A stretch of 64,000 bases of DNA from NCBI RefSeq assembly GCF_016859285.1, contig NC_053422.1:22209001-22273000 (forward strand), read 5' to 3'. Shown here one piece after another: positions 48,932 to 61,600 of this stretch. A model generated the notes under the pieces. It did not search any database. It was not told the origin of the DNA and saw nothing but the letters and a program-made list of their open reading frames with translations. How positions within the stretch are numbered: the stretch's first letter is position 1; the number at the start of each line of letters is the position of its first letter. The position numbers were made by a program, and so were the translations under genes. The stretch is from Xiphias gladius. Lineage: Eukaryota > Chordata > Actinopteri > Istiophoriformes > Xiphiidae.

Positions 48932-51900
48932 ATGCCCGCAGCTACTGTGGATCACAGCCAAAGAATATGTGAGGTTTGGGCCACCAACCTGGAGGAGGAG
49001 CTGAAGAGGATCCGACATGTCATCCGAAAATACAACTACATTGCTATGGTGAGCGGTGCTCATAGAAACACACGGGGAAAGAAACTTGAGTTTTTTTGAT
49101 AGATTTCCATTGTGCATAATAAATTGTCTTCTCGCAGGACACAGAGTTTCCAGGTGTAGTAGCCAGACCGATCGGAGAGTTCAGAAGCAACGCTGACTAT
49201 CAGTACCAGTTACTGCGCTGCAATGTGGATTTGCTCAAGATAATCCAGCTGGGCCTCACGTTCATGAACGAACAAGGAGAATACCCTCCGGGAACATCAA
49301 CATGGCAGTTCAATTTTAAGTTTAACCTCACGTGAGATGATTTTCCTGTCTGTTTCATCTCATCATTTCTTATTGTGCATCAAAATGTATCCGGAGCCTT
49401 AACCTTACATTAGTAGGATTTACCACGGGCCACAGTGTTGGCAACACATCTTCACATGCATCATTTCGGCACTGTATAGTCATGTTTAAACCAGAATTTG
49501 CAGAATCCACATGTATGGTTCAGGTACTAGCTTTGAGAAAAGCATCTCATCCCTTTCAAATGCATATTGTAACAAAACACAAGCCATTATTTTAAACTCA
49601 CAAAATTTTGACGTTGTTGTCCATGACTGCTAACCTACCCAGCTGATTGTCTTTTGTGTTTTCAATAGTAGTAATAATAATAATAGTGTGATGTGTGTTG
49701 TGTCTCACCAGAGAGGATATGTATGCACAGGACTCCATTGAACTCCTGACCACTTCAGGGATTCAGTTCAAGAAGCACGAGGACGAAGGCATCGAGACGC
49801 TATACTTTGCAGAGCTGCTGATGACATCAGGAGTCGTGCTCTGTGATGGGGTCAAGTGGCTGTCTTTTCACAGGTATTCTGCTTTTGCAATTAGTAGCTG
49901 TTTTTGTATCCAGACAGTTACATTGGAATTCCGGCAGCTATACTGTAGACGGCTGCATTTTTCTCTCGCTTTTCTTACCAGTTACCCAGTGAACAAACCG
50001 TTGTCAGACAGTATGCACTTACGAGAAATACAATGTGTTAATTGTAGTATCATAGGTTATCATTTGACTGTGTTTGCTTATCGCCATATACGTAATAGAC
50101 AATATCTGTTATCCAGACCGTCCACTTTATCGGTGTCTTGTAATGAGGGGTAAGATGTTACGCGGAACTAGGATTGTTTTGCTACACAGGAGCAAAAACA
50201 AGAAAATATCCTGGTTAAAATTTACTATCAAATTTTCTGTTCAAGTGTAATTATTGGTGACGAAGCAACTTTTTACTCGTATTTTCTACAATCTGCTTTT
50301 TACCATCTTCATTTCGTACTCAGTTTCCCTCTGTGTCTCCATGGCAAACTGAGACTAGAGATAACCAGGCTTTGGATGTAAAACAAAGCTTAGGTTTGAA
50401 ACATCACTGTCATCTTGTTCAGGTATTTAGAACACACTTTTACAATCAGGCTTTAATTTCATTTTTATTTATAGACTTGTTGTTTTTGCTGATTCTGATT
50501 TTGATATGGTACTTCTTCAGTTCATCCTATTTCCTTATTGTTGTGAATTCAGTGTTAATCTTATTGGATAATCGGTCTGTAGCGAAGGAACTGAGCATCT
50601 TGTTCATCTTTTTTTCAGTTCCTGTTAGCCACTGGATACTTGTTGTAAAGTTCTCATTGACATCACATGATCTTTTTTGGGACTATGTGTAGCTATTGGC
50701 TCTTGCATGTGTAGTGGACTTGAATACTTGACATAGGCCAGGCAAGCGGGTACAGGCATAAGAAAAAGAAAACCAGTCAGGCTGCCCTTAATAATCTTTG
50801 TGTCATGACAACTTGGAAGTGTCCAAATCTTTTGGAGCCTGCTGCTTTGTGCGCTTTAAAAACACTGTTAAAAGCTGTGCGTGTGTTTGTGTATACGTGT
50901 GTTGCAGCGGCTATGACTTTGGATACCTGATCAAGATTCTTTCCAACGCTAACCTGCCTGAGGAGGAGGTGGACTTTTTTGAGATTCTTCGCTTGTACTT
51001 TCCAGTCATTTATGATGTCAAGTACCTCATGAAGAGCTGTAAAAACCTGAAGGTACTTTGATAAATATTACAGCAGCTAGCACGGAGCACCTCTCTCTCA
51101 TTGTGTGGCCCCTCAGGTTTTACTTAGACTAGAAGAATGGATCTTGAGTGACAGTGTTTTGTTTTCAGGGTGGGCTGCAGGAAGTAGCTGAACAGCTGGA
51201 GCTGGAGAGGATTGGACCACAGCATCAGGCCGGCTCCGACTCTTTACTCACAGGCATGGCTTTCTTCAAGATGAGAGAGGTAGGCTCATCGGGTCAGTGA
51301 AAGGAGTTGTGTTTAGTGAAACTCAGACCTCACAAAGCTAGCCGAAAGTATGAATTCGAATGGCAATCAAGGATTTTCATTTAAATACATGTCTGTTAAG
51401 TCACTATCTATTGCTGAATGAGGTAACACGATGGTGAATAAGCCTGTGGCCCACTGATGAAAGTATTGCAATATTTACACATTTGCAGTATTATGAACTG
51501 GGTGTCTGTGGCGACATTCCTGAAAAAAAAACAAAACGCTGCTGTTCATCAAAAATGGGTCATTTTGGGCACTTCTGGACAGTCGCTCAGTCTGAAATAT
51601 TGCAGGGAGTAACGGAAAAAGAAATAGTGGCCACAGTGAGCTTTTAGATGAACAGCTGCAGGCGACAGGCTACACACCTTCAACTTCTCAGGGAGGTAAC
51701 CAACTCCTTTCACTGTGCCCTGCTGTTCACAGACTCATAATGTGTGCAGCATAAAATCAGATCACGGTTGCTCACAGAATGATGGAATAAGGCAAAATTA
51801 TGCCTGTTTTTCTTTATTAAAATAACAATAGTTTGTTTTGCTGTCCCCAGAATTCTGTGAGCTGCAGTATTAAACCACATTTGCTGTTACCACCAGTAAC

Positions 51901-52983
51901 TACAGCTGTCGCCAAATCAACCAGGACTGAAATCTTCCAGATTGCCACTTTAAGCCCCTTTCATACATGCACTCTTTTAGATTAATCTGACGGCAATTTA
52001 ACATGTTGGTGTCATGTCTGAATAAGCACCCTGGTCACTTTCATGTATAAGACAAGACAGCAGTCGTACTAGTTCGGACTTAGTTAACATGGATTGGTGA
52101 GCGATGAGCGATCAGTTTCAATGCAGCACAAGTCCTAGCTGAATGTAATCAGATTAGGCTGCAGCAAAACCACAAGGTAGAACATGCAGAGAGAGAGAGA
52201 GAAATGTGCATCCTGTAGAATCTTCTAAAATCACTTCATTATCTCAATCATCACCTCTTATGCACAGTATGAGTTTAATAAACTAGAAAACACTGTGAAA
52301 ACCTTCGAGCCAATTTCAACTTCTTGAGGAAATACTCCGCAACTCTTGCTCACTTGAACCTCACCTGCACCCTCCCGGCGTCCGATAGAACTGGACCAAT
52401 GAACCAGTCACTTGCCTCTCTTATTGGTCTTGGGTTCAAATTTTCATTGTTTGTAAAAACATTGTGATTCTCTAGAGACTACACACTGAAACACTTTGCA
52501 TATTTCTCAGAGTGCTAATCTTGTGGAATCTGAGCTGATATTTATGCTTTGCAAGGCTAATGAAAATGAAGAAGACAAAAGAAAAGAACAGCTGTTGATC
52601 ATTTGAAACACTTCACCACTGTGGGAATCACTTTATAGCATAACTTACCACTGAATGGAGTTGGGAAGAAACACATCAGTGCCGGTATTTTGCATGATGA
52701 TGCTATCATAAGCTTAAATTTGCGACCAGTTCCAGAGAATTAAACTTGTGGCTTTTAAGATCAACTTATGACGCCTTTAATAATATGATGTGAAATGAAT
52801 GTTTAAGTGTCTGTTCTCAGTGTCCTGTGCTTTTAAATGTTTTTCCTACAGATGTTCTTTGAGGATCATATCGATGATGCAAAGTACTGTGGTCACTTGT
52901 ACGGGCTCGGCTCTGGCTCTGCCTATGTCCAGAACGGAACAGGAAACGCTTACGAAGAGGAGGCTAACAAACAGCAGTCGTGA
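48932..52983 (+). CDS. cnot7: CCR4-NOT transcription complex subunit 7 (CAF1 deadenylase)
   Basis: Catalytic DEDD 3'-5' exonuclease subunit of the CCR4-NOT complex that shortens mRNA poly(A) tails. Coding exons: 48932-49048, 49138-49331, 49712-49873, 50908-51052, 51169-51279, 52852-52983, giving 286 aa (human 285). Near-identical to the vertebrate protein throughout: [94 protein letters not shown] and GAG-free tail [12 protein letters not shown]. Metal-binding residues fall at D40 and E42 (exon 2), D161 (HSGYDFGYL) and D230 ([11 protein letters not shown]), so the enzyme should be active. The ATG at 48932 is chosen by homology; an ATG at 48915 is out of frame and would act only as a short upstream start. 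The extra Gln before the last Ser explains the one-residue length gain. Confidence 0.97.
49874..50907 (+). other. cnot7: cnot7 intron 3
   Basis: Donor CACAG|gtattc, acceptor gtgttgcag. A long ORF runs from exon 3 into this intron but ends without homology. Nothing else seen. Confidence 0.7.
51280..52851 (+). other. cnot7: cnot7 intron 5
   Basis: Donor GAGAG|gtaggc, acceptor ttttcctacag. No exon, RNA gene or named repeat recognised. Confidence 0.7.
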
Positions 52984-54346
52984 CATCACTCTGAAACTCT
53001 CCCATCCTGCAGTTCATCTCCACAGTCAGTGTGGCGCTGAGGCCAAGCTTCGACAGCTGGATGAAAATAATAATGGAAGAACACAAAACATATACATTGT
53101 TTAGCAAGCTGTTTCTCATAGGCTCTGCCCACCTTAGACAACTGAGTATGATGGTCAAAAAAAAAATCCTAGCTGCCCTCACACATGTTGCTGCTGCGTG
53201 TGTGTGAGTTTAGTCTTTTATTCCTTCGAGGCAGCGTAGACAGTCTGGTTGGTTCAGTTACATTTAACATGCTTGAAAAGATGGGATTTTAGTTTTCCTA
53301 AAATGTTCTGTAGAAATGTTTTGCACTTTAAAGCTCTAACCTGATTTTATATGGAAAGCTGAAAAAGTTTCTGGTGTCTCTCTCCTCTTTGTTGCCTTCT
53401 CTATGTTCCCATTTTACATTGCGAACATGTGAACCTTTAATATCAGAACAACTGCTCTCACCACGCTCAGCCTTAATATTAGCTGCATTCTTATCTTTTA
53501 AACTTTAATTTATTGTGCTGGTTGCCTGACATTCAACACTACGACACCGCAAGTCAGTATGCTCCTCCCCAATCATTGAATTTCTAGTGTGATAATGAGA
53601 AAGGGAGCCCTCAGTGAGTGTGTTTACGTGCACATGAATAGTCAATGAAGTATGTTTCATTTGGTCATAAGGAATGTTTAAAATGACCTTAACAAGCTCT
53701 AATCCCACCGTGAGAAGCCTTTAACTAACAAGCTGGTGCATTGTGCTTATAGATGGGATGGTGAAATACGCGATCATCCTTTTCTCTGCGTTATTAGTTG
53801 CTGGTTCTCTTTCTTTATTCACGATCATTCTCAGAGTTGTTGCAGTATGTACCAAGATGCATACAAGTGGCTTTTATTGGGGGTGTGTTGAGTATTTGTC
53901 CATGTGAACGCCCTCATTGACACAAGCACATATGAACGCAGATGCATCACCTCTCAACATAATGTCCTGCACTGATTTTGACCAAATTCACCAGACCTTA
54001 AAAAAACAATTAAAAACTATTGAAAAAAACACTCACAATGCTGGGGCTTCCCTGAACTACTCTTTTGAGAGTAAAGTTTCATTTTTAATTCAAATTAAGG
54101 ATTTGAGTTTTAGTGTTGTAATAAAAGAAGAAAAAAACTTTCACTCGTTGGGGAAAACATAACATTGCTTTTTAACATGAATCTTTTTCTCTCCAGTGCA
54201 GTTAATTTCTCTTGTAGTTCTGGCCTTTGAATGAAACATTTGTGCTTTTTTTTTTAATGTTTTTGTTTTGTTTTGTTTTTTTGTTTTTTTTGTACTGCTT
54301 TCCAGATTCATGCTGCCTAGAACAGACGCATGTACTAAAAGGTTTG

Positions 54347-54352
54347 AATAAA
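54347..54352 (+). promoter_or_regulatory. cnot7: First polyadenylation signal of cnot7
   Basis: AATAAA in TTTGAATAAATGCTGTGT, about 1.36 kb after the stop, followed by a TG-rich stretch (CTGTGTTGTTG) typical of a downstream element. Confidence 0.65.
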
Positions 54353-54551
54353 TGCTGTGTTGTTGAATAGTATCCTGAACTTCCATAGGTGTGTGTTGAA
54401 GTGTAGGTTCATGACTTATTAACCTCCCTCAGCATCAGAACGTGATAACTGAAACACTTTTCTTTCTTTCTGCAGCATATCTCTCACACTGTAAAGGAGT
54501 AAAAGAAGAATATGCAATATACAAGAGGATTGTTTTTAGATTATTTTGTAA

Positions 54552-54557
54552 ATAAAG
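54552..54557 (+). promoter_or_regulatory. cnot7: Second polyadenylation signal of cnot7
   Basis: AATAAA in TGTAAATAAAGGCG, 205 bases after the first. Use of both would give two 3' UTR lengths. Confidence 0.45.
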
Positions 54558-54651
54558 GCGTGAAATTTTTCTACCATGAAATGCTCTTGAGCATTACATC
54601 TCTTCAATGACTCTTTAAAGAACTGAATCAGAACGCGGAAGATGAGCTCAT

Positions 54652-54657
54652 TTTATT
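54652..54657 (-). promoter_or_regulatory. zdhhc2: Polyadenylation signal of zdhhc2
   Basis: TTTATT on the plus strand (AATAAA on the minus strand), about 1.47 kb beyond the zdhhc2 stop and only about 95 bases from the second cnot7 signal on the other strand. Confidence 0.5.
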
Positions 54658-55152
54658 CTTTTAAGGCATTACAGCTGTACGGTACATTGCCTCACACATC
54701 CATATTGTCTCTGGAGTCATACAGACAGAAGAATAGAAAAATAGAAATTGACACTTACCATGAAGCTTTTTTGAAACAAGCATACATTCTTTAAACTAAT
54801 TTTCAGTGATGTTTTTAATCATTTCCAGCCCGAGACGAGAACAGATAGAATCCTCAGTAGGTGAAAATAAGACTTTACAAAGTAGCTGGAGCAGATTCTT
54901 TTTTTGTTTGTTTTAGTTTTTTTTTTTTTTTGCTCCACAGTACATCCACAACATCATGTTGTGAGTTAGAAAAACACTCAACAGTATCAGCTTTTTGATG
55001 GTGAACAGATCTGCAGCAGCATCACACAGAGGCTTGTTTTTGCTGGCGGCCAGTGAGCTGGCCCTCCAGACACAAACAGTCAGGAAGCTTTTGGCCGGCA
55101 GTTTGACATGTATTGTAGGCTACCAGACAGCATTTTAGATATTTGGCGGGGC

Positions 55153-55166
55153 GGGGGGGGGGGGGG
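55153..55166. repeat. Poly-G run
   Basis: Fourteen consecutive G on the plus strand, flanked by GGCGGGGC and TGTCGGGG, so G-quadruplex formation on this strand is possible. Confidence 0.9.
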
Positions 55167-55995
55167 TGTCGGGGCACAGAGCATCACCAGCTTCCAGGTG
55201 TGACAGCAACATCCTCACTCATGCTATAACGAGTCAGAAGAGCCCTTTTTAAAAAATGTAATAACTAATGACCACACTTTTTTTTTTGGTTTTTTTTCGT
55301 AGTCAAGCAAAAGGGAGAACATCTTGTGGTACAGGTCACTACAACAGGGTGTGTTTGTGTTGACATCCTGAGATGAGAGCATGCATCATTTGAACTTCCA
55401 AAACACTCAACGCGGTGGGTGGAAACCCGCCCCCCCTCCAACAAAAAAACTTCACTAAAAAGAAGAAAAAAAAAAGACAAAAGGAATGTCATTTACATCA
55501 CATTAACACCACTACTAATTTATACTTAATATGCAAATGTTTAGCGAAATTATAACAGCATTCACGAATGTGCTAAGCTATGAAAAATACGTAAAACAAA
55601 CTTCTTGTAGATAATTCTGAGAGTTTCTGTCATGAACTGTTAACATACAAAAGCAGCTCAGATTGATTAACCAGTATACAAAGTGCAAAAACATCCCCTC
55701 TTCCTGTGCTTATTCACATAGAAAAAAATAAAAATAAAAATGTGATTGTTGGAATGCAATTTTCATTTTTGACCCACTTGACTTGTTCTGATGCCCAAAT
55801 ACTCTCAGACAGCAGCAGATAATGTTGCTGATAACAGTAACAGTGATACTGATGGTAATAATTATTCATTTTTCTCGGGGTTTGTATGTGATGTCGGTCA
55901 TGTAAACCTCTCAGAGGAAGGGTGCAGTATGGAAAACCAGGAATATCGATGATGTCACCACCACATCACGTTCTGATAGGCACAAACACCGAGGA

Positions 55996-56009
55996 GGGGG
56001 GGGGGGGGG
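55996..56009. repeat. Poly-G run
   Basis: Fourteen consecutive G on the plus strand after GAGGA, the second such run in the zdhhc2 3' UTR. Confidence 0.9.
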
Positions 56010-56128
56010 CAGAGACCTGTGGGAGAGACCACATAGTTACAGATGTTAATTTTAAAGCATGACGTGCAGGAATACCCCGTGACTGTAAGCTTACTTTTCT
56101 GGAAAGAAGGTGCCAATTCTTACTCCGG

Positions 56129-58654
56129 TTATGCCTCATTTTCTATGGTCATCCCTGGGTTGCTGGCACCTAAACAAACACATGGGTTTGAATAAAATCT
56201 ATCATTTAAGTCATAAAAATCTGTTTTAAATCTTAATAATTTGTCTTCCGGAGGTCATGTTATCAAGCAGCCATGGAAAAGCCATTATCCTACCTTTCTT
56301 GTCCTTGTCTGTTGCACTGTCGCTCTCTGTCCAGGAGGGGGTGCTGGTGAGCAGTCGACTCTGACTCTCTCTCAGCGGCTTGGATGGGAACTGGCGGCCC
56401 TCTGCTGCACTGGAAACACACAATTACCCGTGAGCAGGGATGTAACCAGGAATTCAGGGCCCCCTGATAGCCCCCTTCTTTAAATAAAATAGTCCTAAAT
56501 CCTGTAATCCTATGATCTAAATGATTAATTTGAAACTGCAGGGCCACAACTGCTGCAAGGGGATATTCCTGCTTCCTTAAACCTACAGGTTAATAAACCA
56601 CTAGGGGCTAACTTGCGACTTGTGCAGACTCTATTGTTTTCTGCACAGTAGTCGAGTTAATGTTTTTATGGATGTGTGGGTTCTTCATTTTTGCACTCAC
56701 GCCTTGTTGGCAGGGTTGGAGCCAGTGGGTGAGGAGGGCTGCTCAGGGTCCAGATTCACCAGACAGGATGGGAATGAGCAACCGTCACCTAAACTGGAAA
56801 GCCAGCAGAAAGGAAAGGAGGAAGTACAGCTTGATGATTAAATAAGTAGATAATAACTGTTAAGTTCAGGTGAGATTAAAAACATCGGTAGAATTATATG
56901 TTATGATTCAAATTTTATCTACGTGGAAATGGTGACTATTAAAGACTGTAAATCGTGTTAAAGCGCCCATATAACTTGTGCTTAATAGAAACCACTGTGG
57001 CCCCAGTTGGCAATTAATGGTAAATGCTAAAGCATTGTCAAACAGTATTACAAGCAGAGAAGAGTCATAAAGTCAGCGAACACTGACTCAGTAATGTACG
57101 TTACACATTTATATCTGCCTAAGTTGAGCTAACAGTAGCCACCATAAGCCACTGGTCATACCATACCAAGTAAGGCTGTAGTAGCAAAACCTCTGAGTTT
57201 ACTGATTTAAGCAAAGGTGTGTTTTATTGCTCATGATTTTAACTTTTCATTTATAAGAGAAAGTGTGTGTAATTTCATCTTTCAAAAGTTACACAGTTTC
57301 CCTTTAATGTCACCATCTCTAGGGAAAATTTGCTTTGCAAAACATCCTACGACAATAACTTTCCATGTGTTTGAGTATTACAGTGGTTGAAGTTACAGAA
57401 TAAATAAATGCATAGTAACTAGTTGTTGCAAATATTTTAACACACAGGCTTCTGTATCCAGTTACAACTGAATCTCAAGTTTGTACCTCAAAAACTATAT
57501 TTAGTCTTCAAATATTCAAACTGTGACTGTAATTACCAAAAAGATGTATATTCATGATGTTATTCATTCTGTCAGCATGAATCACTAATATTGCAGAACT
57601 AGAGCCTCTGCATTAATTCACAGTTTTGATGCCGTTGTTTACTGGTGCTGATGCTTTCGTGTCTCCTTCAGGACTTTTCTCTCTTTTAAACCATTTTCTT
57701 TCAATCTAAGTGGCAGGGCTCACTAATCCCCAGTTTGAAGAGGGGCTCCTTTCATTCAAGACTCCTCTGACATCCTGAGTTAGATTATTTTGAAAGATGA
57801 CTGAATTGCTTTTTTTGAACCAGAGAAACATTTTCTGAAGAAACACGTGTGTTTAGCATGAGCATTGCTGCTGATTGGCATGACATTTGGATGACTCTGT
57901 AATTAATATGAAAACTCATTGTCCTTATAGAGTTCTAGTTACCCCCACCAAGGAGGTTACGTTTTCCCCTGTGTCTGTTTGTTGGTTTGTTTGTTGGTTT
58001 ATTTGTCAACAGGATTACGCAAAAAGCACTGTGCCGATTTGCATCAACCTCGGTGGAGGGATGGGGCATGGGCCAGGGAAGAACCCATTACATATTGGTG
58101 CGGATCTGGTTTAAGGGGCAGATCCAGGAATTCCCTATCACTTTCCTTAACAGGGCTCTTTTCACCTTGGCAGAGGTATGTGCTCTACAGAGTGCCAGTC
58201 TAGTTATAAATGCATTAGGAGTGAATGGAGACTTCAAAACACTTTAGTATTAGGTTGTAACACAGTATGGTATATGATTTAAAAAATGCACATTTCATCG
58301 GGATGACTTTATGTAGAGTAGATCCATATATAATAGTCACCATTTTGAAATTTGAATGGAGACTGTATTGTAAGATGCTGTGTTATAAATACAGTGGGAC
58401 TTAATAGGCCTCCATAGACACGAATGCATTATATAACTCGCAATAACTCGTAAACTATGCATTTCAACATATTGAGATTATTCGCAGTTGATCAGTGTGC
58501 AGGACTGAGCAAACTGATGTAATATAAATACAGTGGATGCCTATGGGATAATGTTTTTAACTATTAACTAAAAGTCATCTACAAAGAATTATGCGCAATG
58601 TTTTTTTAAAACATGTTTTAAGGAATACCTCTTTAAATATAGGTTTTTGAAAAC

Positions 58655-58687
<33 letters not shown>

Positions 58688-61600
58688 CAGTATGTAAGAC
58701 AATATGAGTGGGATTGCTGTGCATCACAAACCTGTATTTCTGTAGCCCCAAACATACATGGCATTTCCTCTACATCCATTTACCTACAATATTTGTATTT
58801 TTAAATAGGCAACAAATAAACTGTTCCTGGACATACCTGTCATGACCTTTTGAATCTTATTGCACATCAATAGATCAGTTTATGCCTTTGCTAGAGTGGA
58901 CAGTAGAGAGATGAAAGGACACAGATTTAGTCAGCAGTGTCACACAGTTACAGTCCTGCCATTCGGACACCACATAATCCAAATCTTAGCATCTCAACAG
59001 GTTACAAAAGTGGATTTAATGTTTACCGATCTCATATTTAGCCCAGCTGGGAGTTGTGGCCCGCCAAGTAGAGCCTCAAGTCTTTCAGCTGACTGTCCTT
59101 CAGTCTAGTCTTAGAATCACGTGTCATCGGGGCTCCTAAACTGTAAAATAACCTGCCTGAAAAAGTTGTAGGTAATTTCTTAACTCATACACTCACTTTA
59201 TTGGGTGTGTTTTTTAGTTTGCCCACCTTAAATCTTTTTTTTTTTTTAATCCAGTGATCCTTTATTTGATTGTTATTTTTAGAATAGTTTCTTTTGAATA
59301 CCTTTGGCAAATGATCTTACCTGGAGAAAATGGGAATCGGCCAATATTTAGCTTCATCACCAAAGACCTGGCGGAAGTTCTTACTGAAGCCCAGACTGAA
59401 ACCGTTCTTATCTGTGCCGTGACGAAACACCGGGGCACGTACAGCCTCTGAGAGAACACACATGGAGAAGAAGAGTCAGTGTGATATGAAGAGGAAGAAA
59501 TCCACCATTCCTTATTGCTTCGACTTTTAACAGCAGCTCATACAGATGACAGATCAACACATGAACCTGAATGGCTGCATCAGTGAAACAACACTGAATG
59601 AAAATGTCTTTGTTGTGCAGGAAAAGCAGTTCTCAGGCTGTTCCACCAGGTGTGACTTCTCTTCCTAGCAGTGTCTGTTACTAAGCTGCTTACGGCTCTG
59701 AGCCTTGTGTCTTTGCTTTACACAGTAACACAGTCCTCTGGATAATCCACTCTCCTCAACGCACAGAGACAAAGAGTGCCAGTGTGCGCACGTAATGAGA
59801 GACTGCTCCATCTAAAACAGCCCAGAGAGGCTCATCAAATCGCTGCGCTGATGAGGATGGTGACTGGCGGTGGGAACAATGCAATGACACGTCCTTCGTC
59901 ACGAGTGCAGGGACGACACTGTGGAAACAGTGAGCAGACTGGAAGCAGATACTCAGGACGCTGCTGCTGTCTAACTGAGGCTGTTGAAATGCTGCAGCTA
60001 CTGAAAGAACACACAAACACACGTGCAGGTATGAAGTACCGACCGCCTACCAAGAGTGGATCTGTTCTTGCAGATGAGCCAGCAGTGATAGGTGAAAAGA
60101 GAGGCGAGGCTGATTGAGAACATGGATGCCGAGAAGAAGAGGAACAGGATGTGGAACTTTGCCTGCGTGTCTGGGAGGCCGTTCTGAGGGGGAAAGCAAC
60201 ACATCAACACACAACTACACAAGCACAGAGTGCACCATAAAAAACAACTTGAAGTGGGTGAAATCTGGATACTGAGGAGGATCTGAGAGATTTCTACTCA
60301 ACTAGTCTAGAGGGGGCTTTTCAAATTGTTTGTATTTCGGTGCCACTAACTAGCTGGCTGGTTCATACCAGGTATTCTCTCAGACGGAAATGTGCTCTTC
60401 CTCCAGCCTTGTGAAAAAAATCAAATACCACATATGTAACACTGAATGCATGTTATCTCAGATGTCCTTTAAGAGATATTCTGAGCTGACACAACAGTTT
60501 CTAAAGAAGAAAATGCACAATATAATGAAAAGTTCGCATTGTAGCAAGTAAAACTTACCGTCCAAAATTTAATGAAGTACTGAAGATCTGTAGCAGTTAT
60601 GAAAAGGCAGTAGAGTAGCGAATATGCCAAGAACAGCATGAAGCATTTGTAGTTGGAGAATCCCACACAGTTGTTCACCCTGCAAAAAGAATGAAAGGGA
60701 CCGTAAAACCCGGGGATGGATTCGTGGGCATTTGTGTCCGTTTTTTCTGTTATTACACTTTTTTTTAAAAGAGGTACCCACACATTCGAATCAGAGCTCC
60801 CTTCAGCTTTTATTAGCAACAACGCAGGCTGTGCACATTTGCCTGATTCCAGTTTGCGAGTACACTTTCATTGTATTCACGTTGAGTCTTTGGTATCCGG
60901 CACCCATCCTGCTGAGGTTTTGTGGATGTGCACACAGCTATTCTAAGCATTCATTTTAAAAGAATGTCCTATTTTCCAGCCTGTTTTGGCCTGAAAAACA
61001 TGCAAATGCATCACTACTGGGTTGCAGAACTTAACTAGAAACCCTTCAATCAGGAGGGTTGTTTCATTTAAATTAGATCATCTGGTAGGGTCTGGTATTG
61101 TACATTACATTTTGTTTAAGAGGGCTAACATTTTTGGAACCTATTGCTTTATGATCCTATGGAAAGACAAATTACACGGACTGGAATGAGATTTGTTTTG
61201 TCTCCCTCTGCTGCCAACATCTGTCATCTGGCGGGGTGAGACGTTAAATTCTGTCCAGTAAGCAAGCTATCTGTGCATCCATGTGACGCCTGTTTACACG
61301 CACTGTTAGCTTGAATGTAGCTGGGCAATTTGAAACTAATGAAAATAACACCTTTTTCCACGAAACCTGAATTCTGTGGTGCCTTAAATGAACAGGAAAT
61401 TATATAATCACACACCATGTCAGTACAGTTGTACGCTGGCGCAGTGTCACTGATCTTTTTTAAATCCTATTGCCTGTTTAATGAAAGAGTGTCACTACAT
61501 ACCAGGGGCAGTGGTGATCCATTTTCAGGATGCACCTGTAACACAGCAGGGTCAGACGTCAGTGTAATTGAATCTTACTCTGCCTGCCAGAATGCAGTAT

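Larger units (their letters stand above)
52984..54575 (+). other. cnot7: cnot7 3' UTR
   Basis: Runs from the TGA to the second of two polyadenylation signals. T-rich and AT-rich blocks (54230-54300) precede the first signal. Confidence 0.6.
54658..56128 (-). other. zdhhc2: zdhhc2 3' UTR
   Basis: Non-coding sequence between the zdhhc2 stop and its candidate polyadenylation signal. It holds two runs of 14 G on the plus strand (55153-55166 and 55996-56009), which are C runs in the transcript. Confidence 0.5.
56794..59320 (-). other. zdhhc2: zdhhc2 intron with repeats
   Basis: Donor TCCAG|gtaaga (59320), acceptor tttccag ending at 56794. Contains the dispersed repeat at 57944-58204 and an ATA microsatellite at 58656-58687. 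Nothing else recognised. Confidence 0.65.

Noticed and set aside
49695-50153. 152-codon ORF in the cnot7 region.
   Set aside because: It is cnot7 exon 3 read through its donor into the intron; only 49712-49873 is coding.
59776-60117. Plus-strand 113-codon ORF opposite zdhhc2.
   Set aside because: Overlaps the zdhhc2 exon 60183-60051 in antisense, with no similarity to a known protein.
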